From NCBI RefSeq assembly GCF_000423665.1, contig NZ_KE384069.1, forward strand, positions 62,001-126,000: a DNA stretch of 64,000 nt. The letters run 5' to 3'. Below, in pieces: positions 34,149 through 41,945 of the stretch. The position numbers and the translations under genes were made by a program. The notes under the pieces were generated by a model. It was not told the origin of the DNA. It did no database searches and saw nothing but the letters and a program-made list of their open reading frames with translations. The number at the start of each line of letters is the position of its first letter. Position 1 is the first letter of the stretch. Origin of the DNA: Solirubrobacter soli DSM 22325 (GTDB taxonomy: Bacteria; Actinomycetota; Thermoleophilia; Solirubrobacterales; Solirubrobacteraceae).

Positions 34149-35614
34149 TGAACTCCGGGACGCTCGTCGACCGGCGGCTCGAGGCCGGCCACGGCGAGAA
34201 GGTGGCGATCCGCTGCGCGGGTGAGGAGATCACGTACGCGCAGCTGCACGGCCGGATCTGCGCGGCCGGCACGTTCCTGAACGAGCTCGGCATCGGCCGC
34301 GAGGACCGCGTGCTGATGGTCCTCGACGACACGCCCACGTTCCCCACGCTGTTCCTGGGGGCGATGCGCATCGGCGCGGTACCGGCGCCGGTCAGCTTCC
34401 TCGACACGACCGAGAACTTCGCCCACTACGCCCGCGACAGCTACGCGAAGCTGATCGTCGCCGAGGACCACCTGCTCGAGCGGCTCCCGGCGGGCGCGAT
34501 GTCGCGCACCGCGTTCGAGGAGCACCTGCGCAAGCACGAGGGGCTCACCGACCCCGCCGACGTCCACCCCGACGACATGGCCTTCTGGCTGTTCAGCGGC
34601 GGCAGCACCGGCTTCCCCAAGGGCGTCGTGCACCTGCACCACGACATCCCGTACACCTGCGAGACGTTCGCCAAGGAGATCCTGGAGATCTCGCAGCAGG
34701 ACGTCACGTTCAGCTCGACCAAGCTCTACCACGCGTACGGGCTGGGCAACAACCTGACGTTCCCGTACTGGGTGGGCGCGACGACGGTGCTGCGGATGGG
34801 CAAGCCGGACCCGCGCGGCCTGCTGGAGACCGCGCAGGCGAACCAGCCGAGCCTGTTCTTCAGCGTCCCCACGCTCTATGGCGCGATGGTCAACCTGCCG
34901 GACGCCGCCGACTACGACCTGAGCAGCGTCCGCTTCTGCGTCTCGGCGGCCGAGCCGCTCGCCCCCGAGGTCTACCGCCGCTGGAAGGCCGCGTTCGACC
35001 TCGACATCGTCGACGGCATCGGGTCGACCGAGATGCTGCACATCTACTGCTCCAACCGCCCCGGCGCCGTCAAGCCGGGGACGAGCGGGAAGCCCGTGCC
35101 CGGCTACGAGCTGGTCCTGCTCGACGAGCTCGGCCAGCCGGTGCCGCAGGGCGAGGTCGGCAATCTGTACGTGCGCGGTGACTCCGCGCTGGCCTACTAC
35201 TGGCATCAGCACGAAAAGACCAAGGCGGCGATCAAGGGCGACCTGTTCTTCACCGGCGACCGCTATCGCGAGGACGCCGACGGCGACTACGTCTACGAGG
35301 GCCGCGCCGACGACATGATCAAGATCGGCGGCCTGTGGGCGAGCCCGATCGAGATCGAGAACGCGCTCGTCGAGCACCCGCGGGTGCTGGAGGCGGCCGC
35401 GGTGGGTGTCGACGCGGACTACACGACCCGCGTGAAGGCGTTCGTGATCGTGCGCGGCGAGTCCGGCGATGAGTCGCTCGTGCTCGAGCTGCAGGAGTGG
35501 TGCAAGACGCGCCTGCGCCGGTACGAGTTCCCGCACTTCATCGCGTTCGTCGACGAGCTCCCGAAGACGCCGACGGGCAAGATCCAGCGCTACAAGCTGC
35601 GGGAGGAGGCGTGA
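34145..35614 (+). CDS. Benzoate-CoA-ligase-like AMP-forming acyl-CoA synthetase
   Basis: 489 residues. AMP-binding motif FSGGSTGFPKGVVHLHHD (about residues 150-168); the benzoate-CoA-ligase subgroup hallmark LYHAYGLGNNLTFPYW follows. A5-type motif GIGSTEMLHIYC, A8 GRADDMIKIGG, and the catalytic Lys in LPKTPTGKIQRYKL. The reaction is carboxylate + ATP + CoA to acyl-CoA + AMP + PPi. The subgroup points to an aromatic acid, though fatty or hydroxycinnamic acids are not excluded. It is coupled at both ends (ATGA with the amidohydrolase, GTGA with the next gene). Confidence 0.85.
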   Translation: MMNSGTLVDRRLEAGHGEKVAIRCAGEEITYAQLHGRICAAGTFLNELGIGREDRVLMVLDDTPTFPTLFLGAMRIGAVPAPVSFLDTTENFAHYARDSYAKLIVAEDHLLERLPAGAMSRTAFEEHLRKHEGLTDPADVHPDDMAFWLFSGGSTGFPKGVVHLHHDIPYTCETFAKEILEISQQDVTFSSTKLYHAYGLGNNLTFPYWVGATTVLRMGKPDPRGLLETAQANQPSLFFSVPTLYGAMVNLPDAADYDLSSVRFCVSAAEPLAPEVYRRWKAAFDLDIVDGIGSTEMLHIYCSNRPGAVKPGTSGKPVPGYELVLLDELGQPVPQGEVGNLYVRGDSALAYYWHQHEKTKAAIKGDLFFTGDRYREDADGDYVYEGRADDMIKIGGLWASPIEIENALVEHPRVLEAAAVGVDADYTTRVKAFVIVRGESGDESLVLELQEWCKTRLRRYEFPHFIAFVDELPKTPTGKIQRYKLREEA

Positions 35615-35964
35615 TCTTCACCGCGCCACCCGTCCAGGACTGGGCCGAGGTCGAGACGGCGCTCACCGCCGCGTTCCAGCGCGCCCAGGAGGCGGCGCGG
35701 GGCGAGGAGCCGATCGTGTTCGTGCTCTCCCAGGCCGACCTGCTCGGCCAGGCCGGCGCGCCGGGGGCGATCCTGGCCAACGCCCTGCTGAGCGGCATGC
35801 GCACGCTCGCCGCCGAGGGCCACAAGGCCAACGCGGTCGCGGTCGGCACGGATGCCGATCCGGAGGACCTCCAGCACTGGATCGCGCTGCTCGAACAGGG
35901 CCGCGGCGTCGCCGGCGAACTCGTCCGTGTGCACGCGGCGCACGTGGGCAAGATCCAGGTATGA
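35611..35964 (+). CDS. Unknown small alpha/beta protein in catabolic cluster
   Basis: 117 residues from GTG 35611 (GTGA with the ligase stop); its own stop forms ATGA with the SDR start. Predicted alternating strands and helices: PIVFVLSQADLLGQ, ALLSGMRTLAAEGHKANAVAVG, WIALLEQGRGVAGELVRVHA. This looks like half a Rossmann or flavodoxin fold without a nucleotide-binding Gly motif. I do not recognise the family. Tight coupling on both sides implies stoichiometric expression with the ligase and reductase, perhaps as an accessory subunit of the SDR. Confidence 0.65.
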   Translation: MIFTAPPVQDWAEVETALTAAFQRAQEAARGEEPIVFVLSQADLLGQAGAPGAILANALLSGMRTLAAEGHKANAVAVGTDADPEDLQHWIALLEQGRGVAGELVRVHAAHVGKIQV

Positions 35965-36626
35965 GCGTCGCGATCGTCACCGGCGCCGCCCGCGGCATCG
36001 GCGCGGCCGTCGCGGATCGCCTCGAACGCGACCACGACGTGCTGCGCGTCGACCTCGACCCGAGCGTCGACGGCGTCGTCGCCGACGTCACCAAGCCCGA
36101 GGACCGCGCACGCATCCTCGACGCCGTCGACGGCGAGATCGGCGTGCTCGTCAACAACGCCGGCATCACCAAGGACGCCCGGATCGTGAAGATGACCGAG
36201 GAGCAGTTCCTCGCGGTCATCCGCGTCAACCTCGGCGCGGCCTATCAGCTCACGACCGCCGCCATCCCGCGCTTCGCCGAAGGTGCGAGTGTCGTCAGCC
36301 TCGCCAGCCGCGCCTATCTCGGCAACTTCGGCCAGTTCAACTACAGCGCCTCCAAGGGCGGGCTGGTCGGCATGACCCGCGCGCTGGCCCTCCAGCTCGC
36401 GCCGAGGGTCCGCGTCAACGCCATCGCCCCGTCGCTCACCGCATCCGAGATGACCAAGGCGATGCCCGAGAAGGTGCTGGACAAGATGATCGCGAGCATC
36501 CCGCTCGGCCGCATGGGCGAGCCGGAGGAGATCGCGGAGACGATCGCCGCGCTGGCCTCGCCGGCGATGGCGTACGTGACGGGTCAGGTCGTGGTCGCCT
36601 GCGGCGGCCGCTCCCTCGCCCCTTGA
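35961..36626 (+). CDS. Short-chain dehydrogenase/reductase (FabG-like)
   Basis: 221 residues. Cofactor motif TGAARGIGAAVA, VNNAGITKDARI with the structural NNAG, catalytic Ser in VVSLASRAYLG and Tyr-Lys in FNYSASKGG, and the C-terminal GQVVVACGG. An Asp at the end of the second strand (LRVDLDPS) suggests preference for NAD over NADP. Probably oxidises a hydroxyacyl-CoA or alcohol in the cluster pathway. Shorter than FabG by about 20 residues. Followed at once by repeat element C. Confidence 0.87.
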   Translation: MSVAIVTGAARGIGAAVADRLERDHDVLRVDLDPSVDGVVADVTKPEDRARILDAVDGEIGVLVNNAGITKDARIVKMTEEQFLAVIRVNLGAAYQLTTAAIPRFAEGASVVSLASRAYLGNFGQFNYSASKGGLVGMTRALALQLAPRVRVNAIAPSLTASEMTKAMPEKVLDKMIASIPLGRMGEPEEIAETIAALASPAMAYVTGQVVVACGGRSLAP

Positions 36627-36629
36627 AAC

Positions 36630-36672
36630 CTAAAGCCCACCTAAAGGGTCTGACCCCTTAGGTGGGCTTTAG
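36630..36672. repeat. Palindromic repeat family, element C (43-base hairpin)
   Basis: CTAAAGCCCACCTAA (36630-36644) and TTAGGTGGGCTTTAG (36658-36672) are perfect 15-base arms. The centre AGGGTCTGACCCC contains the GGGTC/GACCC core shared with copies A, B and D. It lies between the SDR stop and the ALDH ribosome site (GGAGG at 36679-36683), dividing the cluster into two transcription or mRNA-processing segments. Confidence 0.75.
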
Positions 36673-36691
36673 AAACCCGGAGGAACAGAAC

Positions 36692-38137
36692 ATGGCATCA
36701 ATGCTGATAGCGGGAGAGAAGACCGAAGGGTCGGCGGGCGAGGGCATCGACGTCGTCGATCCCGCGACCGAGGAGGTCATCGAGAGCGTCCCGCGCGGCG
36801 GAGCGAAGGACGTCGACGCGGCGGTCCAGGCCGCGCACAAGGCGTTCAAGGACTGGCAGAAGACCGACGCCGAGGACCGGGCGAACCTGCTGCGCAAGGC
36901 GATCGCGCTGATCGAGCGCGACCGCAAGGACCTGACGATGTCACTGGTCCACGAGCAGGGCAAGCCGGTGACCGAGGCGGGCGGCGAGATCCACCACCTG
37001 ATCCACGGCCTCAACTACTACGCGGACCTCGCGACCAAGGTCAAGGGCTCCTACCACGAGCTGCCGAGCGCGCTGTCCAAGGCCTACGGCATGGTGATCA
37101 AGCGCCCGATGGGCGTCGTCGCCGCGATCGTCCCGAACAACTTCCCGCTGACGCTGCTGGGAACGAAGCTCGCGCCGGCGCTGATGGCGGGCAACACGAT
37201 CGTCGTCAAGCCCGCGGCGACCACCCCGCTGACCACGCTCAAGATCGCCGACCTGCTGCTCGAGGCCGAGTTCCCGCCCGGCGTCGTCAACGTCATCACG
37301 GGTCGCGGCTCCGAGGTCGGCGACGCGCTCGTCACCCACGACCTCGTCCGCCGCGTCGCCTTCACGGGCTCGACCGCGGTCGGCCGCCACATCATGGGCC
37401 TCGCCGCCCCGAAGCTGAAGCGCATGACGATGGAGCTCGGCGGCTCGGACCCCGTGATCGTCGCCCCCGACGCCAACGTCAAGGCCGCCGCGCGAGGCAT
37501 CGCGATCGGCCGCTTCTGGAACTGCGGTCAGATGTGCCTCGGCGGCAAGCGGATCTACGTCTTCGACGAGGTCTACGACGAGCTGCTCGAGCAGCTCACC
37601 CGCACGGTCTCCAAGTACGAGCCCGGCCTCGGCTGGGAGAAGGCCGAGAAGCCGGCGATCCGCGTCGGCCCGCTGCACACCGCCGAGGGCCGGACCGAGA
37701 TCCGCGAGCAGCTCCAGGACGCGCTCGATACCGGCGGCGAGCTGCTGCTCGGCGGCGACGACGTCGACGGCAAGGGCTACTTCGTCAAGCCGACGATCGT
37801 CGCCAACCCGGCGCAGGACTCGCGCGTCGCCCGCGAGGAGACCTTCGGCCCGCTGCTGCCGGTCTGGCGGGTCTCGAGCCTCGATGAGGCGATCGAGCGC
37901 GCCAACGACTCCGAGTACGGCCTCGGCGCGTCCGTCTGGACCAACGACGTGCGGATCATCCACCGCGTCGCCAACGAGGTCGAGGCGGGGATGAAGTGGG
38001 TCAACCAGTTCCACTACGGCTACGACGAGCTGCCGTTCGGCGGCGTCAAGCAGTCGGGCTACGGCAAGGAGCACGGCGCCGAAGGCCTGGATTACTACCT
38101 CGAGGACACGGCGGTCGTCGTGGGAGGGCTCGAATAA
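36692..38137 (+). CDS. NAD(P)-dependent aldehyde dehydrogenase
   Basis: 481 residues from ATG 36692 with GGAGG 8 bases upstream; an earlier in-frame GTG at 36662 lies inside hairpin C and is rejected. Family motifs: VAAIVPNNFPLTLLGTKLAPAL, GSTAVGRHIM, general base Glu in MTMELGGSDPVIV, nucleophile Cys in WNCGQMCLGGKR, and ETFGPLLPV. Resembles succinate-semialdehyde or aromatic-aldehyde dehydrogenases; the substrate cannot be fixed by eye. Position suggests oxidation of an aldehyde released in the pathway. Confidence 0.9.
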   Translation: MASMLIAGEKTEGSAGEGIDVVDPATEEVIESVPRGGAKDVDAAVQAAHKAFKDWQKTDAEDRANLLRKAIALIERDRKDLTMSLVHEQGKPVTEAGGEIHHLIHGLNYYADLATKVKGSYHELPSALSKAYGMVIKRPMGVVAAIVPNNFPLTLLGTKLAPALMAGNTIVVKPAATTPLTTLKIADLLLEAEFPPGVVNVITGRGSEVGDALVTHDLVRRVAFTGSTAVGRHIMGLAAPKLKRMTMELGGSDPVIVAPDANVKAAARGIAIGRFWNCGQMCLGGKRIYVFDEVYDELLEQLTRTVSKYEPGLGWEKAEKPAIRVGPLHTAEGRTEIREQLQDALDTGGELLLGGDDVDGKGYFVKPTIVANPAQDSRVAREETFGPLLPVWRVSSLDEAIERANDSEYGLGASVWTNDVRIIHRVANEVEAGMKWVNQFHYGYDELPFGGVKQSGYGKEHGAEGLDYYLEDTAVVVGGLE

Positions 38138-38139
38138 CC

Positions 38140-38913
38140 ATGGCGGTCACGTTCTCCGCGGACGGCGCGGTCGGTTTCATCACCCTCGACAAGCCGCCCG
38201 CGAACTCCTACGACTTCGACTTCATGGAGGAGATGGGCGCCGCGGTCGACGCGGCGGCCGCCGACGACACCGTGAAGGTCGTGATCGTCCGCTCCGCCTC
38301 GAAGAAGTTCTTCTGCGCCGGCGCGGACATCAAGGCCTTCCTGGCCAATGACACCGCCGGCAACATGAAGATGATCAGCCGCGGGCACGAGGCGCTCGCG
38401 GCGATCGCCAAGGTGCCGAAGGTCTTCATCGCCCAGATCGAGGGCCACGCGCTCGGGGGCGGGCTGGAGATCACGCTCGCGTGCGACCTGCGCTTCGGCG
38501 CCCGCGGCTCCTACAAGCTCGGCGTGCCGGAGGTGACGCTGGGGCTGCTGCCGGGCAACGGCGGCACGCAGCGGCTGTCGCGGCTGATCGGCGCGCCCAA
38601 GGCGTTGGACCTGATGGTCACGGGCCGCGCGATCAGCCCGGGGGAAGCCCACAATCTCGGCGTGTTGAACCGTTTGTGGGCGGCGGACGTCATCGCCGAG
38701 AAGACGCTCGAGTATGCGACCGGTCTGGCGAACGGCGCCACGGCGGCGATCGGCGAGATCAAGCTGACCACCTACGAGGGCCTGGAGCTTCCGATCGCCG
38801 ACGCGCTCGCCCGCGAACGCGACGGAATCGAGAAACTGTTCGCCACCGAGGACGCGAAGGAGGGTCTGAGCGCGTTCGCCGAGAAGCGAAAGGCGGAGTT
38901 CAAAGGTGTCTGA
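38140..38913 (+). CDS. Enoyl-CoA hydratase/isomerase (crotonase) family protein
   Basis: 257 residues. Oxyanion-hole segments: KFFCAGADIKAFL and EGHALGGGLEITLACD. Catalytic region VPEVTLGLLPGNGGTQRL keeps Glu in PEVTLG; the second usual Glu position is in ISPGEAHNLG. This supports hydratase or hydratase/aldolase activity on an enoyl-CoA made by the ligase. With the ligase and ALDH it recalls the CoA-dependent non-beta-oxidative cinnamate route (synthetase, hydratase/aldolase, aldehyde dehydrogenase), which is inference. Starts 2 bases after the ALDH stop. Confidence 0.87.
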   Translation: MAVTFSADGAVGFITLDKPPANSYDFDFMEEMGAAVDAAAADDTVKVVIVRSASKKFFCAGADIKAFLANDTAGNMKMISRGHEALAAIAKVPKVFIAQIEGHALGGGLEITLACDLRFGARGSYKLGVPEVTLGLLPGNGGTQRLSRLIGAPKALDLMVTGRAISPGEAHNLGVLNRLWAADVIAEKTLEYATGLANGATAAIGEIKLTTYEGLELPIADALARERDGIEKLFATEDAKEGLSAFAEKRKAEFKGV

Positions 38914-40120
38914 GCGAGAAGTCGACTTCCTGATCATCGGCGGCGGCGACGCCGGGTTCTCCGCCGCCCGCACCCTCCGCGAGGAGGGTGCCGAGGGGTC
39001 CATCACGGTCGTCAGCCGCGACCCCGACCCGCCGTATGACCGCACCGCGGTCTCCAAGGGCTACCTCGGCGGCGAGAAGGCGAAGGCCGAGACGTTCCTC
39101 GGCGGCGAGAACTGGTTCGCGGAGAACGACGTCGAGCTGCTCACCCGCACGAGCGCGATGAAGCTCGACACCGATGCGCACACGGTGGCGCTCGCCAACA
39201 AGGACGTCATCAAGTACGGCAAGCTGCTGCTGGCGACGGGCGCGAACGTCCGCCGCCTGCGGATCGACGGCGCGGAGCTCGACGGCATCCACTACCTGCG
39301 CGCGCTCGGCAACGCCGACAGCATCCGTTCCGACACCGAGAACGCCGAGCACGTCGTCCTCGTCGGCGGCTCCTACATCGCCACCGAGGTCGCCGCCACG
39401 CTGACCGCCCTCGGGCGCAAGTGCGCGCTGGTCATGCAGGAGGACATCACCCTCGAGCGCACGTTCGGCAAGACCGCCGGCGGCTACTTCCAGAAGGTGC
39501 TGACCGACCACGGCGTCGAGATCCACGGCGGCGAGGACGTCGAGCGCTTCGAGGGCGAGGGCCGCATCCAGGCCGTCGTCACCAAGGCGGGCAACCGGTA
39601 CGCCGCGGACGCGGTGATCGTCGGCGTCGGCGTGACCCCGGACGTGATGCTGGCCTCGAAGGCCGGCTTGGAGATCGGCGAGCGCGGCGGCGTCAAGACC
39701 GACGCGACGCTCGCCGCGAGCGCCCCCGACGTCTTCGCCGCGGGTGACATCGCCGAGTACGACAGCCCGATCCACGGCGCTCACGTCCGCATCGAGCACT
39801 GGGACGTCGCCGAGCAGCAGGGCAAGACCGCCGCGTTGGGCATGCTCGGCAAGCCGCAGCCGCACGAGGTCATCCCGTACTTCTTCTCGGACCTGAGCGA
39901 CTGGACCTGGATGGAGTACGTCGGCCCCGCGTACGGCTGGACCGAGGAGATCGTCCGCGGCTCGGTGGACGAGGGCAAGTTCACGGTGTGGTATCTCGAC
40001 GGAGACCGCCTCGCGGCGGCGCTGAGCGTCGACCGCTCCGACGACCTCGAGCGGGCCCGCGAGCTGATCGCCTCACGCGAGCCCGTCGACCGGGAGGAAC
40101 TCGCCCGCGTTCCCGACTGA
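38906..40120 (+). CDS. FAD/NAD(P) oxidoreductase, ferredoxin-reductase-like
   Basis: 404 residues from GTG 38906, overlapping the crotonase stop by 8 bases. FAD motif FLIIGGGDAGFSAARTLREE, NAD motif VVLVGGSYIATEVAATL, and the second FAD site VFAAGDIAEYDSPIHG. Typical of reductases feeding electrons to Rieske oxygenases or P450s, where the C-terminal domain (from about residue 320) binds the partner. No oxygenase, ferredoxin or P450 gene is in the window, so its partner must be elsewhere. Last gene of the cluster. Confidence 0.88.
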   Translation: MSEREVDFLIIGGGDAGFSAARTLREEGAEGSITVVSRDPDPPYDRTAVSKGYLGGEKAKAETFLGGENWFAENDVELLTRTSAMKLDTDAHTVALANKDVIKYGKLLLATGANVRRLRIDGAELDGIHYLRALGNADSIRSDTENAEHVVLVGGSYIATEVAATLTALGRKCALVMQEDITLERTFGKTAGGYFQKVLTDHGVEIHGGEDVERFEGEGRIQAVVTKAGNRYAADAVIVGVGVTPDVMLASKAGLEIGERGGVKTDATLAASAPDVFAAGDIAEYDSPIHGAHVRIEHWDVAEQQGKTAALGMLGKPQPHEVIPYFFSDLSDWTWMEYVGPAYGWTEEIVRGSVDEGKFTVWYLDGDRLAAALSVDRSDDLERARELIASREPVDREELARVPD

Positions 40121-40209
40121 CGTCAAACGCCGTTGACAGAACTCTGACAATCGTCCAGGGGCGCGTCGCCGCGGTCGTGGCGATGGTCCGCAATGGCGAA
40201 GCATCGTCC

Positions 40210-40533
40210 ATGATGACATCGCTTCGTCGCGGCGGGCTCGCCGTCGCTGCCACCGCCCTCGCGATCGGCGTCGGCGCACCCTCCGCGTCCGCCGCTCCTG
40301 GAGTCTGCAATCAGGCCAGCCCGCACTGGCTCGGCGGCGGTCTCGTCGCGCTCGACACACCCGTGAACAGCCCGGCGGCGCGCTACACGGTCGACATCGG
40401 CAAGCTGCCGTCCAACGCCGCAGGGTTGTTCACGGCCGCCGCCAAGTCGCCTTCGCTGACGGTCTGCGACGGCGGCAGCGTCACCGTGATCGACGACGGC
40501 ACGCCGATCCCGGTGGATGTCGGCCTCGGCTAA
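40210..40533 (+). CDS. Small exported protein with two Cys, function unknown
   Basis: 107 residues from ATG 40210 (a second ATG follows directly). Signal peptide at residues 1-29 (cleavage near SASAAP). The mature 78 residues hold two Cys (GVCNQAS, LTVCDGG) likely forming one disulphide, and a short beta pattern (YTVDIGKLP, SVTVIDDGTPI). I do not recognise the family. The 89 bases upstream contain TTGACA at 40133-40138 but no matching -10. Confidence 0.55.
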   Translation: MMTSLRRGGLAVAATALAIGVGAPSASAAPGVCNQASPHWLGGGLVALDTPVNSPAARYTVDIGKLPSNAAGLFTAAAKSPSLTVCDGGSVTVIDDGTPIPVDVGLG

Positions 40534-40580
40534 CCGCCTGGACACATCCTGAGAGGCGTCGGGCGCTTGAGTGGCGCCCG

Positions 40581-41945
40581 ATGCGACTCCTCATCCCCAT
40601 CCTTGCCGCCGCCTCGCTGGCCGTGGCCGCGCCGGCGCACGCCCAGACCACGCTCGCGGTCATCGGCGACGTCCCCTACGGCGCCGAGCAGATCGCCGGC
40701 TTCCCGACTGACATCGCGGAGATCAACGCGGACCCGGCGGTCGGGCGCGTCGTCCACCTCGGCGACATCAAGGACGGCAGCTCGCGCTGTGACGACTCCT
40801 ACTTCGCGGCCCGCCTCGCCGACTTCCAGCGCTTCGCCGACTCCTTCATCTACACGCCCGGCGACAACGAGTGGACGGACTGCCACCGGGCCAACAACGG
40901 CGGCTACCTCCCGACGGAACGGCTCGACGCCATCCGCCGCACCTTCTTCCCGGTGCACGGGCGCACCCTCGGCGCGGGCACGGAGACCGTCGCCTACCAG
41001 TCCGACGCGTTCCCGGAGAACGTCCGCTGGACGCAGTCGCGGGTGACGTTCGCGACGGTCCACGTCGTCGGCTCCGACGACAACCAGGCGACGTGGTACG
41101 GCGACCGCGTCGTCGACGGTGTGCGCAAGCCCGAGACGGCCGAGGAGCGGGCGCTGCGCGTCCAGGAGTACACGACGCGCGAGGCCGCGACGCTCGCCTG
41201 GATCGACGCGGCGTTCGACGCCGCCGAGCGCGACGGCTCCGCCGCCGTGGCGATCGGGCTGCAGGCCAACATGGGCGGCCAGAGCGCGTTCGCGCCGATC
41301 CAGGCGAAGATCGCCGAGCGCGCGACGCGGTTCGGCAAGCCCGTGCTGCTGATGGAGGGCGACTCGCACCTGTTCCTCGTCGACCGCCCCGCGGGCATGC
41401 CGGCCAATGTCACCCGCTTCGTCGTCCAGGGCTCGACGAACATCCCGCGCCTGTGGCTGCGCCTGCACGTGGACGGGGACGCCGCCCAGCCGTTCTCCTG
41501 CGAGAACGTCGAGTACCGCACGGGCAAGACGACGCCGTGCCCGGCTCCGCTGGCTCCCATCGCCACCGCGAAGAGCACCGCCGGTGGAACGGTCGCTCCG
41601 ACGCTCTCCTTGACGCTCGGCGCACCCGCGTCGTTCGGCGCCTTCGTCCCGGGCGTCGCGGCCGACTACACCGCGTCGACCACGGCCACGGTCACGAGCA
41701 CCGCCGGCGACGCGACCTTGAGCGTCGCCGACCCGAGCGCCACCGCCACCGGCAAGCTGGTCAACGGAACGTTCGCCCTGACCACGCCGCTGCAGGGCCT
41801 CGGCGCCGTCAAGGCGTGGACCGCGCCGACGTCCAACGAGGTCGTGCCGATCACGTTCAAGCAGTCGATCGCGGCCAACGAGCCGCTGCGCACCGGCACC
41901 TACGCCAAGACGCTGACCCTCACGCTCTCCACCACGAACCCCTAG
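40581..41945 (+). CDS. Exported metallophosphatase fused to WxL-like domain
   Basis: 454 residues with a signal peptide at 1-22 (cleavage after AHAQ). Residues about 25-310 are calcineurin-like: VIGDVPYG, HLGDIKDGSSRCDD, PGDNEWTDCH and LLMEGDSHLF supply the metal-binding Asp/His/Asn set. Residues about 335-454 match the small exported protein at 19021-19527: LSLTLGAPASFGAF, TLSVADPSATATGKL, ITFKQSIAANEP, ending TLTLSTTNP. So the enzyme carries the module that stands alone in the 16.7-20.4 kb island. It probably acts at the cell surface on a phosphoester. Its TAG shares CTAG with the next, convergent gene. Confidence 0.8.
   Translation: MRLLIPILAAASLAVAAPAHAQTTLAVIGDVPYGAEQIAGFPTDIAEINADPAVGRVVHLGDIKDGSSRCDDSYFAARLADFQRFADSFIYTPGDNEWTDCHRANNGGYLPTERLDAIRRTFFPVHGRTLGAGTETVAYQSDAFPENVRWTQSRVTFATVHVVGSDDNQATWYGDRVVDGVRKPETAEERALRVQEYTTREAATLAWIDAAFDAAERDGSAAVAIGLQANMGGQSAFAPIQAKIAERATRFGKPVLLMEGDSHLFLVDRPAGMPANVTRFVVQGSTNIPRLWLRLHVDGDAAQPFSCENVEYRTGKTTPCPAPLAPIATAKSTAGGTVAPTLSLTLGAPASFGAFVPGVAADYTASTTATVTSTAGDATLSVADPSATATGKLVNGTFALTTPLQGLGAVKAWTAPTSNEVVPITFKQSIAANEPLRTGTYAKTLTLTLSTTNP

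Noticed and set aside
32107..40120. Complete aerobic (box) or anaerobic benzoate pathway
   Set aside because: Only ligase, ALDH, crotonase and a reductase-like gene are present; no BoxB, BoxC or benzoyl-CoA reductase genes are seen.
40133..40161. TTGACA as a -35 box upstream of the small exported protein
   Set aside because: No TANNNT-like hexamer lies 16-19 bases downstream.
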